NCBI RefSeq assembly: GCF_035590735.1
Contig: NZ_CP141595.1
Location: 677,001-741,000, forward strand
Direction: 5' to 3'
DNA from: Rossellomorea aquimaris
GTDB taxonomy: Bacteria > Bacillota > Bacilli > Bacillales > Bacillaceae_B
DNA length: 64,000 nt
In this document: in pieces, positions 43,965 through 53,800 of the stretch
Position numbering within the stretch: position 1 is the stretch's first letter
Layout of the letters: each line of letters opens with the position of its first letter
Made by a program: the position numbers and the translations under genes
The notes under the pieces: generated by a model
Told to the model about the DNA's origin: nothing
Databases searched by the model: none
Seen by the model: the letters and a program-made list of their open reading frames with translations, nothing else

Positions 43965-45434
43965 ATGAGGGAGAGTAGAAATTCCATTGTGAAAAATGTT
44001 TTTCATCTGTTTTACAGTACCGCGCTATCTAGCATCATGAATGCAGCAGCATTGATTGTTCTTGCGTCTTTTATCCACACAGAGGATTATGGAAGATTTA
44101 GTGTGGTGCTCGCCTTTGCTATGATCATGGCCTATTTATCGGAGGCCGGCTTAAACCAGATTGTTCTGCGTGAAGGGGCGAAAAAAGAAGCCCCTATTCC
44201 TGAAATCATGGCCTCTTTTTTAAAACTGCGCCTAGCATTGACACTGGCAACGATAGTGATTGGTTTCTTTTTAATTCATTGGATTTACCAAAATGACACG
44301 GAATTAATTATTCTTTCCTACTGCTTAATCTTCCCGCTTGTGACCGGGATTTCCATGCAGAGCATCAGTATTACCTATTTTCAGATGTTGGAGAAAATGC
44401 AATATTCCGGATTAATACGAATCATCTCCGCGGGGCTGCTGATTACCGTTGTCATGGTCGGAAAATGGTTTTACATAGATCCTAAGATCGTCTTTTTCCT
44501 ATATGGATCTGCCTATTTTTTGGCTGGATGCTTTGGAATATTCTGGACGGTGAAAAATCTGACATTTTCCTTCAAATCGTCATTTTATAAAGGGCTGCGC
44601 AAGAACTGGGTTCCTTTTATGGTGACAGGTTTATTGTTTATCCTTCTCCCGCAGATTGGTCCAATTGTATTGGAACAGACACTGTCATGGAAAGAAGTCG
44701 GTTATTTCTCTGTAGCTTACAGGATCCCGCAAGCTTTGCAACAAGTACCCTTTATCATTGCCGGCGCATTTTATCCAGTCTTATTCCGTTTATTCCAGGC
44801 TGGTGACCATCAGGAGCATGTAAGGAAGAGCATCTCACAGGTGAAACTGATGGGGATCGTTGGTATGCTGGCAGCCATACCTTTTTATCATCTCTCTGAT
44901 TTTGTCATCGCACTTTTATTTGGGGAGAGATGGATGGAGGCCGCGTTTTTACTGAAGGTATTATCCTTGGTCATGGTTTTTCAGGGAGTCAGCATCGCTC
45001 TGGGGGATGGGTTGACGACAAGGGCCCTCCAGTCGAGAAGGATGATTATACAGGCTATTGCTGTAGCGTCGGGGGTGCTTTTTTATACTGTATTTAGTCG
45101 GTTTTACGGTTTGTCAGGAGCAGCGACAGCCGGAGTTCTCATTGAATTGGTCCTGTTATTCGGATTATTGTTCTGGCATCCAGATCGGACTATCCTGTTC
45201 AAACGAGCAGTCTTCCCATATATGAGTACCTTTTTTCTCAGCCTTTTGGCGGTAGAATTATTCTTATCTTCTTTCCCGATCCTTGCTTTTTGTATTCATT
45301 TTATCCTTATTCTTTCCCTTGCAGGGCTGGACAAGGAATGGAGGAAGAAAAGCATGGAAATTTGGAGAAAGTCTTCTTTGTACCAAAAATGGAAGGTGAA
45401 ATTCAGAAAGGAGGCACACGATGGGGTATCCTGA
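43965..45434 (+). CDS. Polysaccharide flippase (Wzx/MATE-MOP superfamily)
   Basis: About 489 residues with twelve to fourteen transmembrane segments and the Wzx-like N-terminus KNVFHLFYSTALSSIMNAAALIVLASFIHTEDYGRFSVV. It moves undecaprenyl-linked repeat units across the membrane for polymerisation. ATG 43965 lies 9 bases after GAAGGGG. Its end overlaps the polymerase gene by 14 bases. Confidence 0.87.
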   Translation: MRESRNSIVKNVFHLFYSTALSSIMNAAALIVLASFIHTEDYGRFSVVLAFAMIMAYLSEAGLNQIVLREGAKKEAPIPEIMASFLKLRLALTLATIVIGFFLIHWIYQNDTELIILSYCLIFPLVTGISMQSISITYFQMLEKMQYSGLIRIISAGLLITVVMVGKWFYIDPKIVFFLYGSAYFLAGCFGIFWTVKNLTFSFKSSFYKGLRKNWVPFMVTGLLFILLPQIGPIVLEQTLSWKEVGYFSVAYRIPQALQQVPFIIAGAFYPVLFRLFQAGDHQEHVRKSISQVKLMGIVGMLAAIPFYHLSDFVIALLFGERWMEAAFLLKVLSLVMVFQGVSIALGDGLTTRALQSRRMIIQAIAVASGVLFYTVFSRFYGLSGAATAGVLIELVLLFGLLFWHPDRTILFKRAVFPYMSTFFLSLLAVELFLSSFPILAFCIHFILILSLAGLDKEWRKKSMEIWRKSSLYQKWKVKFRKEAHDGVS

Positions 45435-46653
45435 TGCAACTAACTTACCGCGAAACAGCCTGATGCTGTTTCTATTACTGTTTTCAGTGATGCTTGGCAA
45501 GTATCACATATACATAGGCTTCGCGTTCAAACCGTATATGATTTATTTAGTCATTCTCGTCTTGTTCCTTGCGGCTTTCTTTCGATTTCAAAAACTGCAG
45601 GTTTTTGAGGTGATGCTCCTTTTCTTCTATTTGGTGTATGTATTATCCGGAGCTTTTTCCCTGTATGCTACTTCCAGCTTAAGAGTTATGCTGGGGATTA
45701 TTTTATATGTCATATTCTATATCCTTATGAAAGGAATCCTCGGCATGTTCAAGAAGAGGGAACTGGAAAACGGGATTGCGAATGCTGGGCTTCTATTTAA
45801 TGGTGGGAGTCTTCTCCTTTATGTGTGGGGGTTGAAAAGCAATGGGTTTTCCTTACTTGGAGACGGAGTGATACGATATGGGGCTTGGTTTGACCGCGAT
45901 TATCCCAGATTAATCGGCCTGATAGAGGACCCGAACTATTTCGTATTTTATAATACGCTTTTTTTTACTTTCTATCTTTGTAAACGTGACTCGTGGAAAA
46001 ATAATTTCGGGCTCTTTTTGTGTTTAATAACGAGTGTACTCACGTTTTCTAGAGGTGGGTTGTTGATTCTTATGGTAATCTTCATGGTATATTTTATCCT
46101 GAACAAGCCTGCTAACCAATGGCGGTTAATTATTTCTACCTTTTCTTTCCTTAGCGTTGCATGGGTGGCAAGCTACCTTATGGGTTTCCGTGTCCTGGAT
46201 ATACTTCAGAACAGGTTTCAGGACTTTTCCAATGATGGTGGAAGTGGAAGGCTTGAGTTATGGGGGCGTGCTTGGGCTTTTTTTTCATCCAATCCTTTGT
46301 TCGGAATTGGAGCTAGCAATTTCGCCGATTACAACGCTTTTAAATACGGTGATCAACTTGTCGTTCACAATACATTCCTGGAAATTTTGACAGAATCGGG
46401 ACTTATCGGATTACTTATCTATGTTTTGTTTGTCATCACCGTACTGCTTCAAATTTTCAAAGCTAATATTCATAGGAAGTATCCTTTTCTCTTTTTGACT
46501 TTTCTTGGGTTCATTTTTCAAATGATGTTTCTGTCTCTTATTTTTAATGACATGTTCTTACTATTTCTAGCAATCTTATCTACATACTGTTCCTATGAAA
46601 GAGAAATTGGCTTGATGAATGAAAACGTACATATGATAGAGGAGGCAGGATAG
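45421..46653 (+). CDS. O-antigen ligase/polymerase-type membrane protein (Wzy)
   Basis: A 410-residue protein with about eleven membrane segments and a central extracytoplasmic loop. The Wzy_C pattern is visible: LTFSRGGLLIL, RLELWGRAWAFF, FGIGASNFADY and VHNTFLEILTESGLIGLL. With the flippase upstream it indicates Wzx/Wzy-dependent assembly. Start overlaps the flippase end. Confidence 0.85.
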   Translation: MGYPDATNLPRNSLMLFLLLFSVMLGKYHIYIGFAFKPYMIYLVILVLFLAAFFRFQKLQVFEVMLLFFYLVYVLSGAFSLYATSSLRVMLGIILYVIFYILMKGILGMFKKRELENGIANAGLLFNGGSLLLYVWGLKSNGFSLLGDGVIRYGAWFDRDYPRLIGLIEDPNYFVFYNTLFFTFYLCKRDSWKNNFGLFLCLITSVLTFSRGGLLILMVIFMVYFILNKPANQWRLIISTFSFLSVAWVASYLMGFRVLDILQNRFQDFSNDGGSGRLELWGRAWAFFSSNPLFGIGASNFADYNAFKYGDQLVVHNTFLEILTESGLIGLLIYVLFVITVLLQIFKANIHRKYPFLFLTFLGFIFQMMFLSLIFNDMFLLFLAILSTYCSYEREIGLMNENVHMIEEAG

Positions 46654-46655
46654 AG

Positions 46656-47696
46656 ATGAACGTATTGATGTTGACGGATAAGTTGACAATAGGAGGAGCA
46701 GAAAATTATTTCATTAAGTTGGAAAACAAAATGACCGGCTCTGACTTCCATCTTTATACTGCTGCAGGTGGAGGAGAACTTACCGATCAAATCGCCAATA
46801 AACATAACTATATGGAATTATCCAGGAAAAATCACTTTCTGAATTTATGGCGACTCGGCAGGCATATCAATAAGCAGGAAATCGACGTCATCCATGCGAA
46901 CAGCCTGCGGATGGTCTTGTATGCTGGATGTTTAAGGATGCTTGCCTGGAATCGAAAGATGAAAATTGTCTATACCAAGCATAATATCACTTCTCTTGAA
47001 AAATTCCCGAAATTATTCTCGTCATTGATGAATCATTGTATAACAGGCATCATTACGGTAAGTGAGTACGAGAAAAGAGTACTCGTACAATACGGTGTCA
47101 AGGAAGATAAGATCACCACTGTTTACAATGGGGTTGATTTAGAAAAGTTCCCTTTTACGGAAAAGCCCCAGCCAAAGGTATTTAAAGTTGGTATCCTGGC
47201 GAGGTTGTCGCCGGAAAAAAATCATAGTTTGTTCTTAGATATTGCCGCTACTATGAAGGAGGAAAAAGATTTACATTTTTATATTGCAGGCGACGGGCCA
47301 GAACGGGAGTCTATCCAGGAAAAGATTCAAAAGTTAAGAATCAACAATCGGGTAACTTTACTGGGTGAAGTACAAGAACCCCATCAGTTTATCCAATCGA
47401 TGGATGCACTCCTGCTTACCTCAGAGAGGGAGGTATTTCCCATGGTCATTCTAGAGGCAATGGCAACAGGAACTCCTGTGATAACCATTAACAAAGGGGG
47501 GATATCGGAAGCCATAGCAGACGGGGAAACGGGAATGATGGTAAACAGTCATAGCGTAAAAGCTTTTTGTGAAAAAATCTCTTCATTAAAATCTAATTGG
47601 GAACTAAGGAAGATGATCATTTCTGCTGCTCATCAGAAGGTAGTCAAAAATTTCACATCTAAGCAAATGGTTACGCATACTTTAAAACAATATTAA
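46656..47696 (+). CDS. GT4-family glycosyltransferase
   Basis: A 346-residue GT-B enzyme beginning TDKLTIGGAENYFIKLENKM, with VGILARLSPEKNHSLFLDIA, YIAGDGPERESIQ, GEVQEPHQF and the donor site SEREVFPMVILEAMATGTPVI. It starts 2 bases after the polymerase stop and is the last recognisable EPS gene. Only two glycosyltransferases plus the initiating enzyme are present, which suggests a short repeat unit unless others lie elsewhere. Confidence 0.88.
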   Translation: MNVLMLTDKLTIGGAENYFIKLENKMTGSDFHLYTAAGGGELTDQIANKHNYMELSRKNHFLNLWRLGRHINKQEIDVIHANSLRMVLYAGCLRMLAWNRKMKIVYTKHNITSLEKFPKLFSSLMNHCITGIITVSEYEKRVLVQYGVKEDKITTVYNGVDLEKFPFTEKPQPKVFKVGILARLSPEKNHSLFLDIAATMKEEKDLHFYIAGDGPERESIQEKIQKLRINNRVTLLGEVQEPHQFIQSMDALLLTSEREVFPMVILEAMATGTPVITINKGGISEAIADGETGMMVNSHSVKAFCEKISSLKSNWELRKMIISAAHQKVVKNFTSKQMVTHTLKQY

Positions 47697-48108
47697 ATGG
47701 TTATAATCAATATCAAGCACTACTAAATAATTTGAGGTGAATTATCAAGGAGGGATTAGAGTAGGAGAAAGTTTTATTATATGATTGTTCCGCCGGTGGC
47801 CATTTATGGGGCTTTTCCTAAAAAACAATTGCCCCTGCAAGGGTCCTCTGCTATGATTATCTTACTTATAAATGAAATGGAGGTTTTCCTGTTGACAGCA
47901 TCAATCAGATTGCGTTTCCCGCTTTTCACTCGTTAATTGAATACGTTTGAAGGCTCTGCCTATGTTCAGAGCAATGGGATTGATCTGTCTATTTTTAAGA
48001 AAACCTGTATTTGTCGGTATTTTTAAAGAGGGGAGGAGTCTCCTCTCTTTTTTGTGTCTTAAAAATAACAAGTAGGCAAGGCTTATTTTTATATTAAATA
48101 TAATAGAA
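47697..48108 (+). other. Intergenic region with coding remnant
   Basis: No intact gene. From 47891 to 48026 two adjacent frames read VDSINQIAFPAFHSLIEY and then EGSAYVQSNGIDLSIFKKT, joined by a one-base shift near 47948, which suggests the 3' end of a decayed gene. A terminator follows it. Confidence 0.4.
48027..48053 (+). terminator. Intrinsic terminator
   Basis: AGAGGGGAG pairs with CTCCTCTCT, followed by TTTTTG. Confidence 0.85.
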
Positions 48109-48123
48109 ATGAGTTGGTGGGAA

Positions 48124-49368
48124 ATGAATGTAGTAAATCAAAATCATAAGGAAGATTGGTTAAGGAATATCATTCTCTTTTTAAGCAGTCAGACGATCTC
48201 GTTATTCGGGTCGTCCCTTGTACAATACGCGATCATGTGGCATATCACGTTAGAGACGGAGTCCGGGTTGATGATGACGTTGTTCATCATTTGCGGATTT
48301 ATCCCGACCTTCCTTTTGTCCCCGGTTGCGGGTGTCTGGGCGGATCGGTATAACCGGAAGCTGTTGATTGTGTTATCGGATGGACTGATCGCGACTTCAA
48401 CGCTGGTTCTCGCGATTCTCTTCTTAATGGGATATGATTCGATCTGGCTGCTGTTTGTCATGGCAGCGGTCCGGGCCCTTGGGACAGGGATTCAGACACC
48501 GGCTGTGGGTGCAATTTTGCCGCAGATTGTCCCAAAGGAGAAGCTGACGAAGGTGAACGGGGCAAATGGAAGCATTCAGGCTGTCATTATGTTCGTGTCA
48601 CCGATGGTCAGTGCGGCATTACTTGGGATGGCATCGATTGAAATCATTTTCTTCATCGATGTCATTACAGCAGCCATTGCAATCATCACACTGCTGGCCT
48701 TTTTAAAAATATCGGTGCATGAGAAGGCAGCGGGCAAACAAACAACAAGCTACTTCAGTGACTTCAAGCAAGGCTTGCAATATGTCAACAGCCACGGGTT
48801 CCTGAAGAAGTTCTTCCTGTTCTTCTCCATCTTCTTTGTCCTGATGGCACCTGCGGCCTTTCTGACCCCGCTGCAGGTCACCCGGAGCTTCGGGGACGAT
48901 ATTTGGAGACTGACGGCCATCGAAATTGCCTTTTCCATCGGGATGATGGCAGGTGGAGCCATCATTGCTTCCTGGGGCGGATTTAAGAATAAGATTGCCA
49001 CGATGACCTTCTCAAGTTTGATTATGGGATTCTGCACCTTTGCCCTTGGCATCGTTCCGGTCTTTTGGTTCTATCTCGTGTTCATGGCATTATTCGGAGT
49101 GGCCATGCCGATTTTCAATACACCGACAATGGTGCTGCTGCAGGAGAAAATCGAAGAGAATTACTTGGGAAGAGTCTTTGGAGTCATGGGGATGATCTCC
49201 ACCTCGATGATGCCGATTGGAATGCTGATATTCGGACCCTTGGCAGATATCATCGCCATTGAATGGCTACTCATCGGAACAGGCGTATTGACCATCCTCC
49301 TTTCCATCATGCTGGGCCGCGACCAAGTGTTGATCGAAGCAGGAAAGCCTGCACCTGCCCTAGAGTGA
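48124..49368 (+). CDS. MFS efflux transporter (MefA/enterobactin-exporter-like)
   Basis: About 414 residues and twelve membrane segments of the major facilitator superfamily. The loop motif GVWADRYNRKLLIVLSDG between TM2 and TM3 and the paired GVMGMISTSMMPIGMLIFGPLAD are typical of macrolide-efflux-like MFS proteins in Firmicutes. Substrate unknown. The start is uncertain: ATG 48124 has GGTGGGA close upstream, while ATG 48109 has no Shine-Dalgarno. Confidence 0.87.
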   Translation: MNVVNQNHKEDWLRNIILFLSSQTISLFGSSLVQYAIMWHITLETESGLMMTLFIICGFIPTFLLSPVAGVWADRYNRKLLIVLSDGLIATSTLVLAILFLMGYDSIWLLFVMAAVRALGTGIQTPAVGAILPQIVPKEKLTKVNGANGSIQAVIMFVSPMVSAALLGMASIEIIFFIDVITAAIAIITLLAFLKISVHEKAAGKQTTSYFSDFKQGLQYVNSHGFLKKFFLFFSIFFVLMAPAAFLTPLQVTRSFGDDIWRLTAIEIAFSIGMMAGGAIIASWGGFKNKIATMTFSSLIMGFCTFALGIVPVFWFYLVFMALFGVAMPIFNTPTMVLLQEKIEENYLGRVFGVMGMISTSMMPIGMLIFGPLADIIAIEWLLIGTGVLTILLSIMLGRDQVLIEAGKPAPALE

Positions 49369-49378
49369 ATGTAGTCTT

Positions 49379-49411
49379 AAAAAGAGCTGTCCTTGTGGCA
49401 GCTCTTTTTTC
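49379..49411 (+). terminator. Intrinsic terminator
   Basis: AAAAAGAGCTG pairs with CAGCTCTTTTTT. Confidence 0.9.
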
Positions 49412-49519
49412 TGTCATGAAATAAAGGAACAGCAAGATTTAGGAAGAATACTTATACTAAACAGGAGCATTCGATTTAGTTGTATTGCAAAACAGATGAA
49501 AAGAGAGGGGGACTGAGGC

Positions 49520-49732
49520 ATGACTAAAAACCCAACACCAGAAAGCGAATTACCTAAGATGAGTAAGCCCGCGAACCGTGAGCTTCATAACGCCGGGTTT
49601 TATCGCCTTGAACAGTTTACCAGCGTGTCGGAATCCGATATCCTGAAGATTCATGGGGTAGGACCGAAAGCAGTGCGAATTCTGAATGAGGCTCTGAAAG
49701 AAAAAGGGCTGTCTTTTGCAAAAAAATTATAA
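49520..49732 (+). CDS. Small helix-hairpin-helix protein (RNAP alpha-CTD-like)
   Basis: A 70-residue protein dominated by one HhH module: NRELHNAGFYRLEQFTSVSESDILKIHGVGPKAVRILNEALKEKG. This pattern resembles the C-terminal domain of RNA polymerase alpha and stand-alone HhH DNA-binding proteins. GAGAGGGGG precedes ATG 49520. The neighbouring DNA-alkylation repair gene suggests, but does not prove, a DNA-related role. Confidence 0.75.
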   Translation: MTKNPTPESELPKMSKPANRELHNAGFYRLEQFTSVSESDILKIHGVGPKAVRILNEALKEKGLSFAKKL

Positions 49733-49797
49733 ACCGATTTGATCAAAGTGTAGTTGTGGTAAGATGGACAACCTATAAAATAAAGGAAGTGGATAGA

Positions 49798-50505
49798 ATG
49801 GATTCACAAACGGTAATGCAAGAGCTGGAAGCACTCGGCAAGGAACGAAGCAAGAAAATGTACATATCCAATGGTGCTCATGAGCCGGTATTTGGCGTCG
49901 CGACAGGAGCGATGAAACCGATTGCGAGGAAAATCAAGAAGGATCAGGCGTTGGCTGAGGAGCTTTATGCTACAGGGAACTACGACGCCATGTACTTTGC
50001 CGGCGTCATTGCCGATCCGAAAGCCATAACGGAGGCAGACTTTGACCGTTGGATCGATGGGGCGTATTTTTATATGCTGTCCGATTACGTGGTGGCGGTC
50101 ACTTTGGCTGAAGCCGATATCGCACAAGACGTTGCCGATAAGTGGATCGCAAGTGGTGAAGAGCTGAAAATGTCAGCGGGGTGGAGCTGCTACTGCTGGC
50201 TGCTCGGGAATCGCAAGGACGAAGAGTTTTCGGAAAAGAAGCTCGCGGGAATGCTGGAACAAGTGAAAGAAACCATCCACCATGCACCTGAACGAACGAA
50301 ATCGGCGATGAGTAATTTTGTCACGACAGTCGGAATTTCTTATGTCCCCCTTCATGAACTGGCTCTTCAGACGGCAAAAGAGATCGGACCTGTTGAGATG
50401 GTACGGGAAGGGAAAAAGAACAGCACCCTGAAGGCTGCCGATGATATTCTGAAGCAAGTGGAGAGAGGGAAGATTGGGTTTAAGCGGAAGTATGTGAGGT
50501 GTTAG
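49798..50505 (+). CDS. DNA alkylation repair protein (AlkC/AlkD-like HEAT-repeat)
   Basis: A 235-residue alpha-helical protein of the AlkD-related HEAT-repeat family: GVATGAMKPIARKIKKDQALAEELYATGNYDAMYFAGVIADP, SDYVVAVTLAE, and a C-terminal IGFKRKYVRC. Family members flip or contact N-alkylated bases, but many Firmicute versions are uncharacterised. ATG 49798 follows AGGAAGTGG; the longer frame has no ribosome binding site. A strong terminator follows. Confidence 0.85.
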   Translation: MDSQTVMQELEALGKERSKKMYISNGAHEPVFGVATGAMKPIARKIKKDQALAEELYATGNYDAMYFAGVIADPKAITEADFDRWIDGAYFYMLSDYVVAVTLAEADIAQDVADKWIASGEELKMSAGWSCYCWLLGNRKDEEFSEKKLAGMLEQVKETIHHAPERTKSAMSNFVTTVGISYVPLHELALQTAKEIGPVEMVREGKKNSTLKAADDILKQVERGKIGFKRKYVRC

Positions 50506-50520
50506 GTAATAGGAACAATA

Positions 50521-50566
50521 GAGACGATTCTGCTGCTTTGGTAGCGTGAGAATCGTCTCTTTTTTG
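50521..50566 (+). terminator. Intrinsic terminator
   Basis: GAGACGATTCT pairs with AGAATCGTCTC, followed by TTTTTTG. Confidence 0.92.
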
Positions 50567-50862
50567 TTTCTAGTAAATGTAACTATTACTCTTTGGAATT
50601 TAGAAAGTTTATTCCTGTAGGAATCTTTATTGGGTTAATTTTTGAAAAGTTTAAGGGGAAACTTGTCGGAATTTGTATCTATGAAGTTCAAAAGCTATGA
50701 GTCCAGGCATATTAGTTAACCCAATTGCTTCCTGACAGAATAACGTAAATAATTTAATTGTAAGGAAATAAAAGGAATGAGTAGGGGAGCGCTGTAATAA
50801 AATCTCATTCTTTCTTTTTCTTGTTCTTATGAAAATTTTTGATGGGAGAGAGGAAAGAGCGT
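50567..50862 (+). promoter_or_regulatory. Leader and promoter region of the subtilase gene
   Basis: No gene. ATTCCTGTAGGAAT (50611-50624) is a perfect 6-bp-arm palindrome. GAATGAG near 50775 and CTCATTC near 50804 form a stem with a T-rich tail, a possible attenuator 40 nt before the start. Confidence 0.4.
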
Positions 50863-53800
50863 ATGAAAAAAAAGCTACAAAAAGTAACAATCCTTGCATT
50901 AGGGGTAGGATTGATTTCTGGCAGTCTACCAGGATCGTATTCTAGTCTGAATTCTAAAGTCCAGGCCGCTACGAAGACTCAAGACGTTATAATCAACGAT
51001 TTGCTACAACAATCGAATGAAGGGACTATTCAAGGATTGTCACCTTCTGAACAGGTACTGAAAAATTTGTCTCCGGAACAAAAGGAAGCGCTTGTAAAGC
51101 TACAAACGCTAAATCATACGGGTCTGCATTTAGCACCGGAAATTGATCCGGATAGTAAGAAAGAAATTTCGGTTATTGTCGAGTTTAAGCAACGTCCGCC
51201 TAAGGTGGCTGTCATAGAAGCTACAGCAGAAGGAAAAGAGTTGTCTGAAGCAGAAGCGAAAGCTCAAGTCGAGAAGGCTCATGCTACATTTACTAGCGAC
51301 TTAGACAAACTATTTGCGGAAAAAGGGAAAAGAAAAGGATCTGAGTACAAAGTAAAACGTTCTTATAAAACCGCCTTTAACGGTGTATCCATGAAGCTTC
51401 CAGCGAATCAAGCAAAAGAATTATTGGAGTCTAAAGTAGTTAAAGCAGTCTATAGTGATATAGAAGTACATGTCGAACCCCCTGTTCAAGCAGAAGACAT
51501 CGAAGCAGAACACACGGGAATCGGCATGGCGGATGAACGATCTTATCTACAAGTGGACAAGCTCCATGAAGAAGGATTCACAGGGGAAGACATTAAAGTG
51601 GGGGTGTTGGATACAGGTATCGACTACAACCATCCTGATTTAAAAGCTGCTTATAAGGGTGGATATGACTTTGTTGATAATGATAAGGATCCAATGGAAG
51701 CGACATATGAGGACTGGAAGGATTCAGGAAGACCGGAAGTTTCAGGTGGAAAAACCTATTACACAAGTCATGGCACGCATGTTTCAGGCACGATTGCCGG
51801 TCAAGGGACAAATGAAAGTAAATTCGCAACAACAGGGATAGCACCTGATGCTGACTTGTATGCCTACCGTGTTTTAGGCCCATATGGATCTGGATCTTTT
51901 GAAAATGTCATGGCAGGAATTGAACAAGGGATTGAGGACGGCATGGACGTGATGAACCTGTCCCTTAGCGGAGCCCTGAATGATCCAATGAACCCTGTGA
52001 GTATGGCTGTTAATCATGCCGTATTAAGCGGGGTAACGATGGTGCTATCTGCCGGGAATTCTGGAAATGAGATGTACACACTAGGTACGCCGAGTGCAGC
52101 GGCACTGGCGCTCACAGTAGGGGCAAACGATGTACCTATGACGCTCTCTACGTCAACAGGATCATTGGATACATTGTCCGTCAGCTTGCGTCTATTGGCA
52201 CAAGGATATGGGGATGATCTTGCAACACTGGAGGGCGACACTCTTCCAATTGTATATGCAGGAATGGGAACGAAAGCTGATTTTAATGGGAAAGATGTAG
52301 AAGGCAAGATAGCCCTGATAAGCCGGGGACAAAACATTCCACTCGTGAATAAGATCATGGCTGCCAAGGAAAGCGGTGCAGCCGCAGTGCTGTTATACAA
52401 TGACAATGCAGAAGAGGGGCATATTCCCGCTTATTTAGCTGAAGGTATGCAGTACATTCCGACATTCTCATTAAGCAATGCAGATGGATTGGCATTGAAA
52501 GAAAAGGTCGAAGCTGGGCAGAATGATTTTACCTTCGGAGTAATGAAAGAAGAGAAAACGCAAGGGGGGATGTTAGCAGAATTCAGTTCCCGCGGGCCAT
52601 CCCGCACTAATTACGATATAAAGCCAGAAGTGACAGCACCAGGGGTCTCTATGATGTCTACCGTTCCATCTGATGTAGTGAACGGTGATAAAGGTGACAA
52701 TTATCAATATGCGTATCAACGGTTGTCCGGTACATCGATGTCAGCTCCGGTTGTCTCAGGTATTTCTGCACTGTTGCTTGGTGCAAATCCTGATTTGCAG
52801 CCATCCGAAATTAAAACGATCCTTATGAATACTGCAGATCCATTAAGCAAACCTTACAGCGTATTTGAACAGGGGGCTGGGCGTGTTGATCCGTATGAAG
52901 CCATTCATTCTACGATGGCAATCACAGTCAGAGAGGAAACTCAGATGATTGATAACGGGGAAACGAACATGATCGATGAAGAAACGGGTGGTCTTGGTTT
53001 CGGTCGAGTGGTTTACACGGGTGAACACATTTTAGACAAGCGTGCTGTAAAACTAACCAACAATGGGAAAAAGGCTAAAACATTTGACGTGAAAGTTCAA
53101 TTCCAAACGGGATTACGAGAATCAAAAGATGCTGAAAAAAATGGCGTCAACGTTACATTTGACAATACCATTACCGTAAAAGGGAATAAAAGTAAAAAAA
53201 CTTCTGTCCACCTCTCCATTCCGAAGACAGCAGAAAGGGGAGTTTATGAAGGGTATGTCATCTATACAAACAAAGAAGACTCTTCTGAAACCTACCAAGT
53301 CCCTTTTGGTGTAACCTATGAAGAGAATAAATTTGAAAAATTCGACATTTCCTCCGGCCGTTCTCTTGCGACAGTGGGGTATTCAGATGTAAATCCCTTT
53401 ATGAAAAATTATCTGCTGCTGAATTACCAAGTGAAAGGGCATATTAAACGCATTGATTTCTTATATTTAGACCCTGAGACAGATGATATAGTTGGTCATG
53501 GGGGCTTAGTTGGCGGTTTAAATGTAAAACCGGATAAAGATAATCTTGTAATAAACACCGGGTTTTATTTACCATTCATTGGAGATCAGAAAAAGCCGTT
53601 TTCAACGGATCCAGAATACTTACAATCTCAGTTTTCCAATGTGGTCTCTGAATTCGTTCAACCGGGAAACTATAAATTAAGGGCAGTCGCAACAGACGAT
53701 CAGGGCAACACATTCACCAAAGACGAATATGTATTTGTTGATAATTCGGCTCCGGAATTTACGATTACATCTCTTCCACATGGAGTATACGAATATGAAG

